Origin: Methylomonas paludis
GTDB lineage: Bacteria > Pseudomonadota > Gammaproteobacteria > Methylococcales > Methylomonadaceae
NCBI RefSeq assembly: GCF_018734325.1
Contig: NZ_CP073754.1
Location: 186,001-250,000, forward strand
Reading direction: 5' to 3'
DNA length: 64,000 nucleotides
Translations under genes and position numbers: made by a program
Shown here: positions 56,440-64,000 of the stretch, piece after piece
Layout: each line of letters opens with the position of its first letter
Numbering within the stretch: position 1 is the stretch's first letter
Notes under the pieces: generated by a model
What the model was told of the DNA's origin: nothing
Databases searched by the model: none
Seen by the model: the letters and a program-made list of their open reading frames with translations, nothing else

Positions 56440-56537
56440 AAAATGGTTTTGTGGTATGGCGCAGGGCTACAAAATTAATTTGGTATACTGTGCAGCGTGA
56501 GCATTAGGTTTAAAAATTGTCAGGAGTCAAGTCAGTG

Positions 56538-58919
56538 ATGAAATATAAAGGATTATGGTATTACGCAGTTTTGCTGGTTTTTTTGGGTTGGTGTGTCATC
56601 TCGTTTCGGGCTGACATCGCCCAGATCAAATTACTGCCGGTGGTTCAGGCCTGGGATAAAGTGCTGCTGGCCCTGGCCTTATCCCTGCTGAATTATTTGC
56701 TGCGCGTTATGCGCTGGACAGCCTATCTCCAACGCCTGGGGCACGGTTTGACGTTTCGTTTCTCGGCATTGACCTATCTTGCCGGTTTTGCCTTTACCCT
56801 GTCGCCAGGCAAAGTCGGGGAAATGGTCAGAGGCCGTTATCTGCAAAAATCCGGTGTTCCCTTGACCAGTACCGCAGCAGCGTTTTTTGTAGAACGCCTG
56901 CTGGATTTGCTGGCCATGATCGCCTTGGCAACCCTGGCAGTTGCATACTCCAGCTATCAATCCCTGATCTGGGGAGCGGTTGCCGTCATCATCGTCATCA
57001 TGGCCTTATTAACCATTGCCCCCTGGTCAGCCATCATGCAGCGATTGGAGGCACAAAGCTGGTTGCCGGTATTTTTCCGGCGCATTATCCATACTGTCTT
57101 GTGTACCCTGCTTTCCGCCAGAGCGCTGCTGCAGCCGGGTATCCTGCTCAAAGGCTTTGTGTTGGGCCTGATAGCCTGGGCTTGTGAAGGTGTGGGCCTG
57201 ATGGTACTGGGCAACATCCCACCCGAAGTAGGCATGGATGTCAGTGCGGCGGTAGGCATCTACTCAATTGCCGTGATCGTCGGCGCCCTGTCATTTCTAC
57301 CAGGCGGACTGGGCGGCACCGAGGCCCTGATGGTGGCCCTGCTTGCTGCACACGGCTATACCATGCCGGATGCCATTCTACTAACCCTGGTCTGCCGCCT
57401 GCTGACCCTGTGGTTTGCCGTGCTGATAGGCTGGATAGCCGTATTCATGCTGCGTCCCCAGCCAGACCGGCGCATCAAAGTACCGGACGATCAGCCGGAA
57501 ACCTTGTCAATACCCTTATGTGTCGATCTGGACGGCACCCTGATACACAGCGATCTATTATTGGAAACCTTAGTATTGCTGCTCAAGCGTAATCCTTTAT
57601 ACGTTTTTCTGGTGCCGGTCTGGTTATTAAAAGGCAAAGCCGCCATGAAAGCCCAAATTGCCGCACGAGTCAGCCTCAACCCGGCCGCCTTACCCTACAA
57701 CAAAGCCCTGCTGGGTTGGTTGCACAGTCAGCGGCAGGCCGGTCGTCAACTCTGGCTATGTACAGCATCCAATCAGCGTCTGGCAGATGCCGTAGCCGCC
57801 CATTTACAGATTTTTAACGGAGTACTGGCCAGTACCGATCAGCTTAACCTGTCCGGGCGCAAAAAAGCCGCAAAACTGGTGCAGCAATTTGGTACCAAAG
57901 CTTTTGATTACTGTGGCAACGCCCATATCGACCTAGCGATTTGGGCAGAAAGTCGTGCCGCCATCACCGTAAATGCCGGGGCAAAATTGCAGCAACAAGC
58001 GGAAAAAATAGCCGAAATAGCCGGAATATTCCCCAAGTCCAACGGCTTGCTGCGGCCTATCCTAAAGGCAATGCGCCTGCATCAGTGGGCCAAAAACGTA
58101 CTGATTTTCGTGCCCTTGGCGGCTGCCCATAAACTGAGTGACTTTATTAGCGTTCAACAGACGCTGATGGCCTTTCTGGCGTTTGGTTTCTGTGCCTCCT
58201 CCGTGTACTTGCTCAACGACATGCTGGATTTGGAAGTAGACCGCGAACACCCCAGAAAATGCCGGCGGCCCTTCGCATCCGGCAGCCTGTCGCTGGCTTA
58301 CGGCCTGGTGCTGATACCCTTGCTGCTATTGGCAACCCTGCTGCTGGCGCTCAACCTGCCCGGCAAATTCTGCTTAGTGCTGGCCGGCTATTATCTGCTC
58401 ACCATCGCCTATTCCTTTGGATTGAAACGCATCGTCTTAATCGACACCATCACCCTGGCCGGTTTATACACCGTTCGCATCATTGCCGGTGCCACCGCCA
58501 TCGCCGTGCCCTTGTCGTTCTGGTTGTTACTGTTTTCGGTGTTTTTATTCTTCAGTCTGGCGCTGGTCAAACGCTATGCCGAACTGGATGCCATGCAGCG
58601 GCAGGGCAAACTCAAAGCCGCCGGGCGCGGCTATCGCATCCAGGATCTGCCCATGCTGCACAGTATGGGCAGCTCTTCCGGCTATTTATGCGTACTGGTA
58701 CTGGCTTTATATATCAACTCCCCGGATATCCAGGCCCTGTACCACCACCCCCAGGTCATCTGGTGCCTGTGTGTCCTGCTGCTGTACTGGATCAGCCGCA
58801 TCTGGCTAAAAACCCATCGCGGCGAAATGCACGACGACCCGGTCATCTTCGCCCTAAAAGACAAAGCCAGCCTGCTGGTCGGTGCTCTGGCAGCCCTGGT
58901 CGCGGTGCTGGCAGTGTGA
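56538..58919 (+). CDS. three-domain membrane fusion: UPF0104 flippase-like + HAD + UbiA prenyltransferase
   Basis: From the ATG at 56538 (CAGGAG upstream; a GTG one codon earlier or a TTG at 56517 are alternatives) the protein has 793 residues. Residues 1-305 are multi-pass and resemble the LPG-synthase membrane/AglD family (GFAFTLSPGKVGEMVRGRYL, SFLPGGLGGTEALMVALLA). Residues 325-490 are a HAD domain with DLDGT at 330-334, but motif IV reads CGNAHIDL with Asn for the first Asp. Residues 505-793 are a UbiA-type prenyltransferase with YLLNDMLDLEVDREHPRK, like decaprenyl-phosphate phosphoribosyltransferases. HAD-UbiA fusions are known; the added UPF0104 part suggests a lipid-linked sugar is made, processed and flipped by one protein. 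Confidence 0.85.
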   Translation: MKYKGLWYYAVLLVFLGWCVISFRADIAQIKLLPVVQAWDKVLLALALSLLNYLLRVMRWTAYLQRLGHGLTFRFSALTYLAGFAFTLSPGKVGEMVRGRYLQKSGVPLTSTAAAFFVERLLDLLAMIALATLAVAYSSYQSLIWGAVAVIIVIMALLTIAPWSAIMQRLEAQSWLPVFFRRIIHTVLCTLLSARALLQPGILLKGFVLGLIAWACEGVGLMVLGNIPPEVGMDVSAAVGIYSIAVIVGALSFLPGGLGGTEALMVALLAAHGYTMPDAILLTLVCRLLTLWFAVLIGWIAVFMLRPQPDRRIKVPDDQPETLSIPLCVDLDGTLIHSDLLLETLVLLLKRNPLYVFLVPVWLLKGKAAMKAQIAARVSLNPAALPYNKALLGWLHSQRQAGRQLWLCTASNQRLADAVAAHLQIFNGVLASTDQLNLSGRKKAAKLVQQFGTKAFDYCGNAHIDLAIWAESRAAITVNAGAKLQQQAEKIAEIAGIFPKSNGLLRPILKAMRLHQWAKNVLIFVPLAAAHKLSDFISVQQTLMAFLAFGFCASSVYLLNDMLDLEVDREHPRKCRRPFASGSLSLAYGLVLIPLLLLATLLLALNLPGKFCLVLAGYYLLTIAYSFGLKRIVLIDTITLAGLYTVRIIAGATAIAVPLSFWLLLFSVFLFFSLALVKRYAELDAMQRQGKLKAAGRGYRIQDLPMLHSMGSSSGYLCVLVLALYINSPDIQALYHHPQVIWCLCVLLLYWISRIWLKTHRGEMHDDPVIFALKDKASLLVGALAALVAVLAV

Positions 58920-58943
58920 TTGCGCGGTACTTTAAAAATGGGC

Positions 58944-59003
58944 TAACTATTCAGCGTCCAAGTATCTATTCTTATCAGCGTACGATTATTCGCTGAAGAA
59001 TTA
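58944..59003. mobile_element. 60-bp minimal MITE-like copy
   Basis: TAACTATTCAGCG (58944-58956) and CGCTGAAGAATTA (58991-59003) are inverted ends with 11 of 13 matches, and the interior starts TCCAAGTATC like the 19068 element. It fills the gap between the fusion gene and the DUF1348 gene. Confidence 0.6.
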
Positions 59004-59062
59004 CCGTAATGCCTTAACTGAGCTGCAAGCAGCCATATCCCGTTAATTCGTTGCCCGCAGAG

Positions 59063-59542
59063 TTAAAGCCCCAACTCACTAAGTCCAGGATGATCATCAG
59101 GCCGCCGCCCAAGCGGCCAACGAAATTGACGTTCAGCCTCCGTAATAGCCAAATCATTAATCGAAGCATAACGCCGCCGCATCAGACCGTTAGCATCAAA
59201 CTCCCAGTTCTCATTACCGTAAGAACGAAACCACTCACCATCATCATTGTGCCACTCGTAGGCAAATCGCACCGCAATGCGGCTATCCGTAAAACCCCAC
59301 AGCTCTTTTATTAACCGATACTCATGCTCCTTCGCCCATTTCCGGGTCAAAAAAGCGATGATCTGCTCCCGGCCTACCGGAAATTCAGCCCGATTACGCC
59401 ATTGGCTGTCAACCGTATAAGCCAGCGCCACCCGCTCCGGATTTTTGCCATTCCAGCCATCTTCCGCCATACGGACTTTTTGGCTTGCCGTTTCGTAGTT
59501 AAACGGCGGTAAAGGTGGCCGAGCCGCTTCATTGGTACTCAT
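59063..59542 (-). CDS. DUF1348 (NTF2-like) protein
   Basis: The 159-residue protein has the DUF1348 pattern: [40 protein letters not shown], and [20 protein letters not shown], with the C-terminal [14 protein letters not shown]. The fold is an NTF2-like cone with a hydrophobic pocket. No enzyme role is established. It has a good start (AGGAGT upstream) and stands alone among repeats. Confidence 0.9.
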   Translation of the reverse strand: MSTNEAARPPLPPFNYETASQKVRMAEDGWNGKNPERVALAYTVDSQWRNRAEFPVGREQIIAFLTRKWAKEHEYRLIKELWGFTDSRIAVRFAYEWHNDDGEWFRSYGNENWEFDANGLMRRRYASINDLAITEAERQFRWPLGRRPDDHPGLSELGL

Positions 59543-59586
59543 AGAAAACTCCTGATCAGTAAAGGTGTGAGTGTTTAAAAAGTTTG

Positions 59587-59770
59587 TAACTATTCAGTAT
59601 CCAAGTTCAGCGGACTGCCATAGCCTGAATCATCGCGCCCCGTAGCCTCGATGCAACGCAGTGGAATCGAGGGCTTCGCAGCACAACCTTAATCAAACCA
59701 GCGTCAGCGGAATTCAACAATTCCCTATACCGCTTGAACCAAAATCAATTATTAACGCAAATATAGCCAT
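59587..59770. repeat. MITE-like left end joined to the dispersed long repeat
   Basis: TAACTATTCAGTATCCAAG at 59587 is the left terminus of the MITE-like family. It is followed by GTAGCCTCGATGCAACGCAG (59642), TTAATCAAACCAGCGTCAGC and CGCTTGAACCAAAATC, blocks of the long dispersed repeat. No gene. Confidence 0.65.
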
Positions 59771-60778
59771 GTAGGGTGGCTTCGCCGCCAGGCAAGCCAC
59801 CAAAACTACGCGGGCGTTTGGCGTCTAGCTATCGCAAAACACCCAACGCAACAGAGGCCAGCATAACCTGCATCATCGCGACCCGTAGCCTCGATGCAAC
59901 GTAGTGAAATCGAGGGCTTCGCAGCACAACCTTAATCAAACCAGCGTCAGCGAGATTCAACAAGGTCCTTACAAAACCTGGGGGCCGCCATGATGCTGCA
60001 CATAAGACCAGCCGGATTCCGATACAATGGCCTGATAAAAAAAATCACATCGGCTAATAAATTCAGCCCCCAACTCACTGATGCCCATCTCAGCTTCGTC
60101 AACCATGTAAGGTGGCTTCGCCGCCAGGCAAGCCACCAAAACTACGCGGGCGTTTGGCGTCTAGCTATCGCAAAACACCCAACGCAACAGAGGCCACCAT
60201 AACCTGCATCATCGCGACCCGTAGCCTCGATGCAACGTAGTGGAATCGAGGGCTTCGCAGCACAACCTTAATCAAACCAGCGTCAGCGAGATTCAACAAT
60301 GTCCTTACAAAACCTGGGGGCCGCCATGATGCTGCACATAAGACCAGCCGGATTCCGATACAGTGGCCTGATAAAAACAATCACGCCGGTTAATAAATTC
60401 AGCCCCCAACTCACTGATGCCCATCTCAGCTTCGTCAACCATGTAGGGTGGCTTCGCCGCCAGGCAAGCCACCAAAACTACGCGGGCGTTTGGCGTCTAG
60501 CCATCTCAAAACACCCAACGCAACAGAGGCCACCATAACCTGCATCATCGCGACCCGAAGCCTCGATCCAACTTAGTGAAATCGAGGGCTTCGCAGCACA
60601 ACCTTAATCAAACCAGCGTCAGCGAGATTCAACAATGTCCTTACAAAACCTGGGGGCCGCCATGATGCTGCTCATAAGGCCAGCCGGATTCCGATACCGT
60701 GGCCTGATAAAAACAATCACGCCGGTTAATAAATTCAGCCCCCAACTCACTGATGCCCATCTCAGCTTCGTCAGCTCA
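59771..60778. repeat. three tandem copies of a 336-bp unit
   Basis: The units begin at 59771, 60107 and 60443 with GTAGGGTGGCTTCGCCGCC or a one-base variant, and each continues through a CCTCGAT/ATCGAGG palindrome, AACCTGGGGGCCGCCATGAT, CATAAGACCAGCCGGATTCC and CAACTCACTGATGCCCATC. Copies differ by only a few bases, so amplification was recent. Because 336 is divisible by three, short open frames recur in each unit (for example 59990, 60299, 60635), but they lack ribosome sites and I do not call them genes. Confidence 0.92.
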
Positions 60779-60903
60779 TTCAAAATCACGGTTAACCTAA
60801 AGACTGGACGTAAACCCAATCTGGGCAAACGCAGTCACCATGCTCATTCTCCTGTAATACCGGTGACAGCAACTGCCGCCGGATTAACCATAAAGTTTAA
60901 GGT

Positions 60904-61374
60904 TCAGGCCGCCATTTTCAGCTCAACTTTGGGAAAGTCGATTTCCACCCGGCTGGCTTTACCTATCATATTGGTCAATATATTCATCCCCACATGGGTG
61001 ATAATCTCCACCAGAGGCCGAGCGAATTTTACCGCAACCGCCGCTTTGCCATCTTCACTGCTGGCTAAACGATTGCACTCAATTTCACTAAGCGTTAAAC
61101 CGGTTTTACGGCCAAGCGCAGTATGCGCAGACACACAATATTCACAGCTATTTTGCTGCGCCACCGTTAAAGCAATCCGCTCTCTGGTTTGCGGGCTTAA
61201 ACGGCCTTCACTGGCAATGCCGTGCAAACCCAAAAAAGCCCGCAAAGCCGTAGGCGAGTTGGCCAGCACTTTCAAAAAATTCGGCACCATGCCCAATTTA
61301 GACTGAATGGCCTGCAATAAAGCCAGTTGTTCAGTATTAGCGGTTTCAGTAGTTACAATGTTAATGCGGCTCAT
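60904..61374 (-). CDS. carboxymuconolactone decarboxylase-family (AhpD-like) protein, internally shortened
   Basis: The 156-residue protein has the AhpD-like redox site C77-E-Y-C80-V-S-A-H84 and typical surroundings (LGMVPNFLKVLANSPTALRA, SPQTRERIALTVAQQ). Relatives of about 180 residues have a further segment between the FAR helix and the NILTN helix. Here KFARPLVEIITHVGMNILTN joins them directly, suggesting an in-frame loss of about 24 residues. It could still be a thiol peroxidase-like protein. Preceded by GGAGAATT. Confidence 0.82.
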   Translation of the reverse strand: MSRINIVTTETANTEQLALLQAIQSKLGMVPNFLKVLANSPTALRAFLGLHGIASEGRLSPQTRERIALTVAQQNSCEYCVSAHTALGRKTGLTLSEIECNRLASSEDGKAAVAVKFARPLVEIITHVGMNILTNMIGKASRVEIDFPKVELKMAA

Positions 61375-61969
61375 GATAATTCTCCACTTCTGATGTTGAT
61401 TAAGTGGTTTACCCGCAATGCTTGGGGTGAGTAAACTTTAACGGAGAACGTAAAAATCAAGAATATCCTAAATTTACAATATTTAATTCCAAAAAATGGA
61501 ATAATGAATAGGCTAAGGCGATAAGTCGCAATCCATACGGCAACGAAATACCGTAAAAAAATGTTTGTAACGAGATATATCGAGTATCGCTGACAATACG
61601 TCGTCTGACGGTTGGTATTTCATGCACGGATTGGAATATTTGAGTTACAGCGATTTGTTAAAACTGAATTTTATCCAGATAATTGGTGTAATCTGAATCA
61701 AACTTTGATACTAGTGGCGGCGAATAAAATTTCCTGAATCCGTGTTCCTTTCGGTTTAAGTGAGGGCAGTCGCGTTTCAGACGCGTTTTTTAAAAAAATC
61801 TACCACCAATCGAAATTTAACTGCCGTTCATCAAGCCCTCAGTCGCAAAAATCAATCGTTTCCATGGTATTGCCGGCATCGCCAGATGAAAAACCTGACG
61901 CCAAGACAAGCAATCTTCTTCTCTACCCGGAGAATCAGCTCGTAACCAGCATCTCAGCTTTCGCGCCGC
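61375..61969. other. intergenic stretch including the distal end of the IS1380 element
   Basis: About 595 bases contain no convincing gene. The part next to 61970 is the 3' flank of the IS1380 transposase, but I could not place the element's terminal inverted repeat. A short hairpin CGCGT (61771-61775) / ACGCG (61781-61785) is followed by TTTTTT on the plus strand. Confidence 0.5.
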
Positions 61970-63232
61970 TTATCCTGATGCAAAGCCAGGCTGCACCACC
62001 AATCGCTCTTGTAAATAAGCGAATACTTTTGCCACGGGTGAGGCGCACCCTAAGTCCAGCCACCATTGCCGGGCTTTGTGGATCACCTGGGCTGCTCGAT
62101 ACATGACTTCTTGCAGCACCGTTCGTAACCGCCGTCGTTTTGCCGGATGACGTATTGGCGCCAAGTCGCCAGTCAAGCCCAGTTGACCAATCAGTCGCAA
62201 GCAATTATAGGCAAACATACCCATTCTCAATAGACAGTCGTTGGTCTCAAACTTTCCAGATGGTAAGCGTTCCATATCCAGGTCAGTTTTGAATTCCGAA
62301 TGAAATTGTTCATGGGTGCCGTGGTCGCGGTAGCGTTCAATGACGGTTTCTTCGGGTTCCTCCAGACTCGTCCACCAGCCTTCCAGTTGAATGTCCGGCA
62401 GTAATAGCATCTGGCCGTGCTTATTGCTCGTGCGTTCAATGATCCGCACGACCAGTCTGAAGGGGCGAGTCTGTTTTTTCCAAGCACGTTCCACCGTCAG
62501 TGTCATTAACGCTTCCCGTTTACCGGGGCGTTTTTCAACAAAGGCGCCGGCCGCTTCCGCTTTTTCTAACCAGGATGTCTTATCTTGCCGTCTTGGATTC
62601 CACTTGATCAAGTATTCAAAGCGCCTGTTCATGGCTGCCCAGCGTTCTTTCTCAGCCGCAACCGTAAATAACAGTTTGGCGCTATCAAACCCTGAGTCTT
62701 TGCGTAATAACAACGGCAAACCCGGTGCAACCAAGCGCTCAACTCGAGGAAACAGCCTTTCTAGAAAATAATCAATCTCCAGCGATGAATGCCAGCGGCC
62801 TGGACGCAGTTCCAATCCTATACACCAGCCTTCATTGCCCAAATAAGCCGCGACAGGCGTATAGCCATCCACTCCCTGATAGGTTCGACTCACCTCTTCC
62901 TTCTTGGTACCGCTCTGATCCATGACGAAGGTGTCCATGTCCAGACAGACGTAGCCTTTATGCGGCGTAATTGGGGCTTCTGTTCGTTCGATGAGTCGTA
63001 TCGATAGATCATCCACCGGCTCCAGCAGGCTGCCGCTGACACGATCAAGACGTTGCCGCAGCCACACGCTGCCGGGAACCTTACGTACATCCAATGCCTT
63101 CTTGAAAAAACGATCTTCACGAAACGGCTCAACAGCCTCGAAGTCGCTTTTGCCTATACTTAAAAGGCCAACAGTGGTTTTGACTAAATCCGAGGTTTTG
63201 ATACCCTGTGAAACAGGTATTCTACCGTCCAC
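61970..63232 (-). pseudogene. IS1380-family transposase, 5' end cut off by IS66
   Basis: The 420-codon frame has DDE-type features: D in VCLDMDTFVMDQSG, D in LLRKDSGFDSAKL, and the YREK-like RYRDHGTHEQFHSEFK, plus the IS1380-typical VDGYTPVAAYLGNEGWCIGL. The first possible start is a GTG at 63230-63232, two bases from the IS66 terminus at 63234, and the protein begins abruptly inside a conserved-looking region (DGRIPVSQGIKTSDLVKTTV). The original start codon and N-terminus are therefore probably on the other side of the IS66 insertion. The rest is intact, with no frameshift. Confidence 0.7.
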
Positions 63233-63315
63233 CGTAAGCGCTCAATTATCCGCGTAATTCACAACCCTTATGGGCCCTGTCAGACTATCCCCACGCTATA
63301 AACTTGGGATTTACG

Positions 63316-63645
63316 ATGGCATCAACCGAAAGCAATACCGATCACGAATTCTGGCAACGCCATATCGAGCAATGGCACACCTCCGGGTTATCTCAAGCCA
63401 GTTACTGCCGCCAGCAAGCGCTACTTGTCCATCGATTTAGTTATTGGAAGCGCAAGTTCCTGGCAGAGTGCGAACCGATTTCGCCTGATCCAAAAAGCGG
63501 CTTTGCCCGAGTGCAAGTAGCGGCACCTGTCGCCACACCTTCCTCGCCGGGCTTGTCCTTGTGCTTTCGGGATGGCATCCGGTTGACCGGGATTACGCAG
63601 ACTAATCTGGCTTTGATTAAACCCTTGCTTGAGGTATTGCGGTGA
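63316..63645 (+). CDS. tnpA: IS66 TnpA (Orf1)
   Basis: The 109-residue product MASTESNTDHEFWQRHIEQW, with the IS66 Orf1 helix-turn-helix pattern HTSGLSQASYCRQQALLVHR and YWKRKFL, is a helper protein of IS66 transposition. Its stop overlaps the tnpB start (GTGA), so the two are translationally coupled. An ATG four codons upstream is also open. Confidence 0.88.
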   Translation: MASTESNTDHEFWQRHIEQWHTSGLSQASYCRQQALLVHRFSYWKRKFLAECEPISPDPKSGFARVQVAAPVATPSSPGLSLCFRDGIRLTGITQTNLALIKPLLEVLR

Positions 63646-64000
63646 CTTATATCATGCGCCCCGCCTTGGAACTGACAGAGGTCTATCTTTACCGGCAAGC
63701 CATTGATTTTCGCAAATCCCATCGTGGCCTGGCGGCGATTATTGAGTGTGAGCTCGGCCATAATCCGTTTGATGGTGGGCTGTATGCGTTCACCAATCAG
63801 CAGCGAACTAAAATCAAATGTTTGTTCTGGGAAAACACGGGCTTTGTCCTTTATTACAAGGCTTTGGTCGAGGATAAGTTCAAGTGGCCGAAGGGTGATG
63901 AGGCACTGTTAACGTTAACCGGTCAGCAGTTGAATTGGCTTTTGGATGGCTATGACATTAGCGTCATGAAAGGCCATAAAAACCGGCATTATGAATCTGT
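63642..64000 (+). CDS. tnpB: IS66 TnpB (Orf2), 3' end outside window
   Basis: The frame starts at GTG 63642 or ATG 63654 and stays open to the last base. It shows the IS66 Orf2 pattern: EVYLYRQAIDFRKSHRGLAA, then FDGGLYAFTNQQRTKIKCLF and LYYKALVEDKFKWP. TnpB is needed for IS66 movement, with TnpC (the DDE transposase) expected next. Partial, so the total length cannot be judged. Confidence 0.88.
   Translation, partial: MTYIMRPALELTEVYLYRQAIDFRKSHRGLAAIIECELGHNPFDGGLYAFTNQQRTKIKCLFWENTGFVLYYKALVEDKFKWPKGDEALLTLTGQQLNWLLDGYDISVMKGHKNRHYES

Larger units (their letters stand above)
63234..64000 (+). mobile_element. IS66-family insertion sequence, left part
   Basis: The left terminus GTAAGCGCTCAATTATCC begins with the GTAAGCG end that is usual for IS66. 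The tnpA start lies 82 bases inside and tnpB follows, in the normal order. The element continues beyond the window, where tnpC would lie. IS66 makes 8-bp target duplications; CGTCCACC (63226-63233) would be the left copy. Confidence 0.8.

Noticed and set aside
58259-58996. 245-codon frame overlapping the UbiA domain in another frame
   Set aside because: Arg/His/Pro-rich composition typical of an off-frame shadow of the fusion gene.
59990-60202. Short repeated open frames in each 336-bp unit
   Set aside because: They arise because 336 is a multiple of three; there is no ribosome site and the peptide crosses the REP palindrome.
60635-61306. 223-codon frame running from the third 336-bp unit into the AhpD-like gene
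   Set aside because: It is antisense to a clear gene and combines repeat sequence with an off-frame shadow.

Overview
The window looks like part of the chromosome of a Gram-negative, diazotrophic gammaproteobacterium. The best guess is a Methylococcales-type methanotroph, because nif genes, two Shethna-type ferredoxins, UDP-glucose dehydrogenase, cytochrome c4 and gammaproteobacterial housekeeping pairs (apaG-apaH, polA/engB, rluC-HAD) occur together. No methane monooxygenase gene lies here, so the assignment is inference. Base composition is moderate, and repeats are numerous.

Layout. 0-2 kb: the end of an FprA-type flavoprotein, a 2Fe-2S ferredoxin, an FeSII (Shethna) protein and nifQ. 2-13.7 kb: housekeeping genes (ubiX, pip, dapE and its ArsC-like neighbour, an FKBP isomerase, initiator tRNA-fMet, ugd, speA/speE). 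13.8-14.8 kb: a six-copy 164-bp tandem array built on a REP palindrome. 14.9-28.9 kb: apaH/apaG, mpl, dsbA, cytochrome c4, engB, polA, sppA, rluC and rne, with interspersed repeats between them. 29-33 kb: a molybdenum locus (BFD-like ferredoxin, modE, a ModE box, a di-Mop protein, a degenerate ModC-like ATPase, modA) that has no modB. 33-39.6 kb: exopolysaccharide genes. 40-47.9 kb: ndh, darP, a DnaA-box cluster, a cobalamin riboswitch with btuB and a BtuM-like protein, and a GST/TetR pair with two palindromic operators. 47.9-56.4 kb: an 11-gene leftward nif operon behind a sigma-54/NifA promoter. It carries nifE, nifN, nifX, a DUF269 gene, a CCE_0567-type gene, fdxB and an FeSI gene, followed by five accessory genes that include a DUF364-like metal-chelation protein and a GlcF-like iron-sulfur protein. 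56.5-58.9 kb: a three-domain membrane fusion (UPF0104 + HAD + UbiA). 59-64 kb: a 336-bp tandem triplication, an internally shortened AhpD-like protein, and an IS66 element whose left end abuts a 5'-truncated IS1380 transposase.

How it fits together. Molybdate uptake and storage (ModA, ModE, Mop) feed NifQ and the NifEN/NifX scaffold that builds FeMo-cofactor. FdxB, FeSI, the left-edge ferredoxin and perhaps the GlcF-like protein would supply or route electrons. FeSII would shield nitrogenase from oxygen, which matters in an aerobic diazotroph. The least described parts are the five-gene tail of the nif operon, the modB-less ModC/ModA pair, the triple fusion protein and a MITE-like repeat family with TAACTATTCAGC ends.
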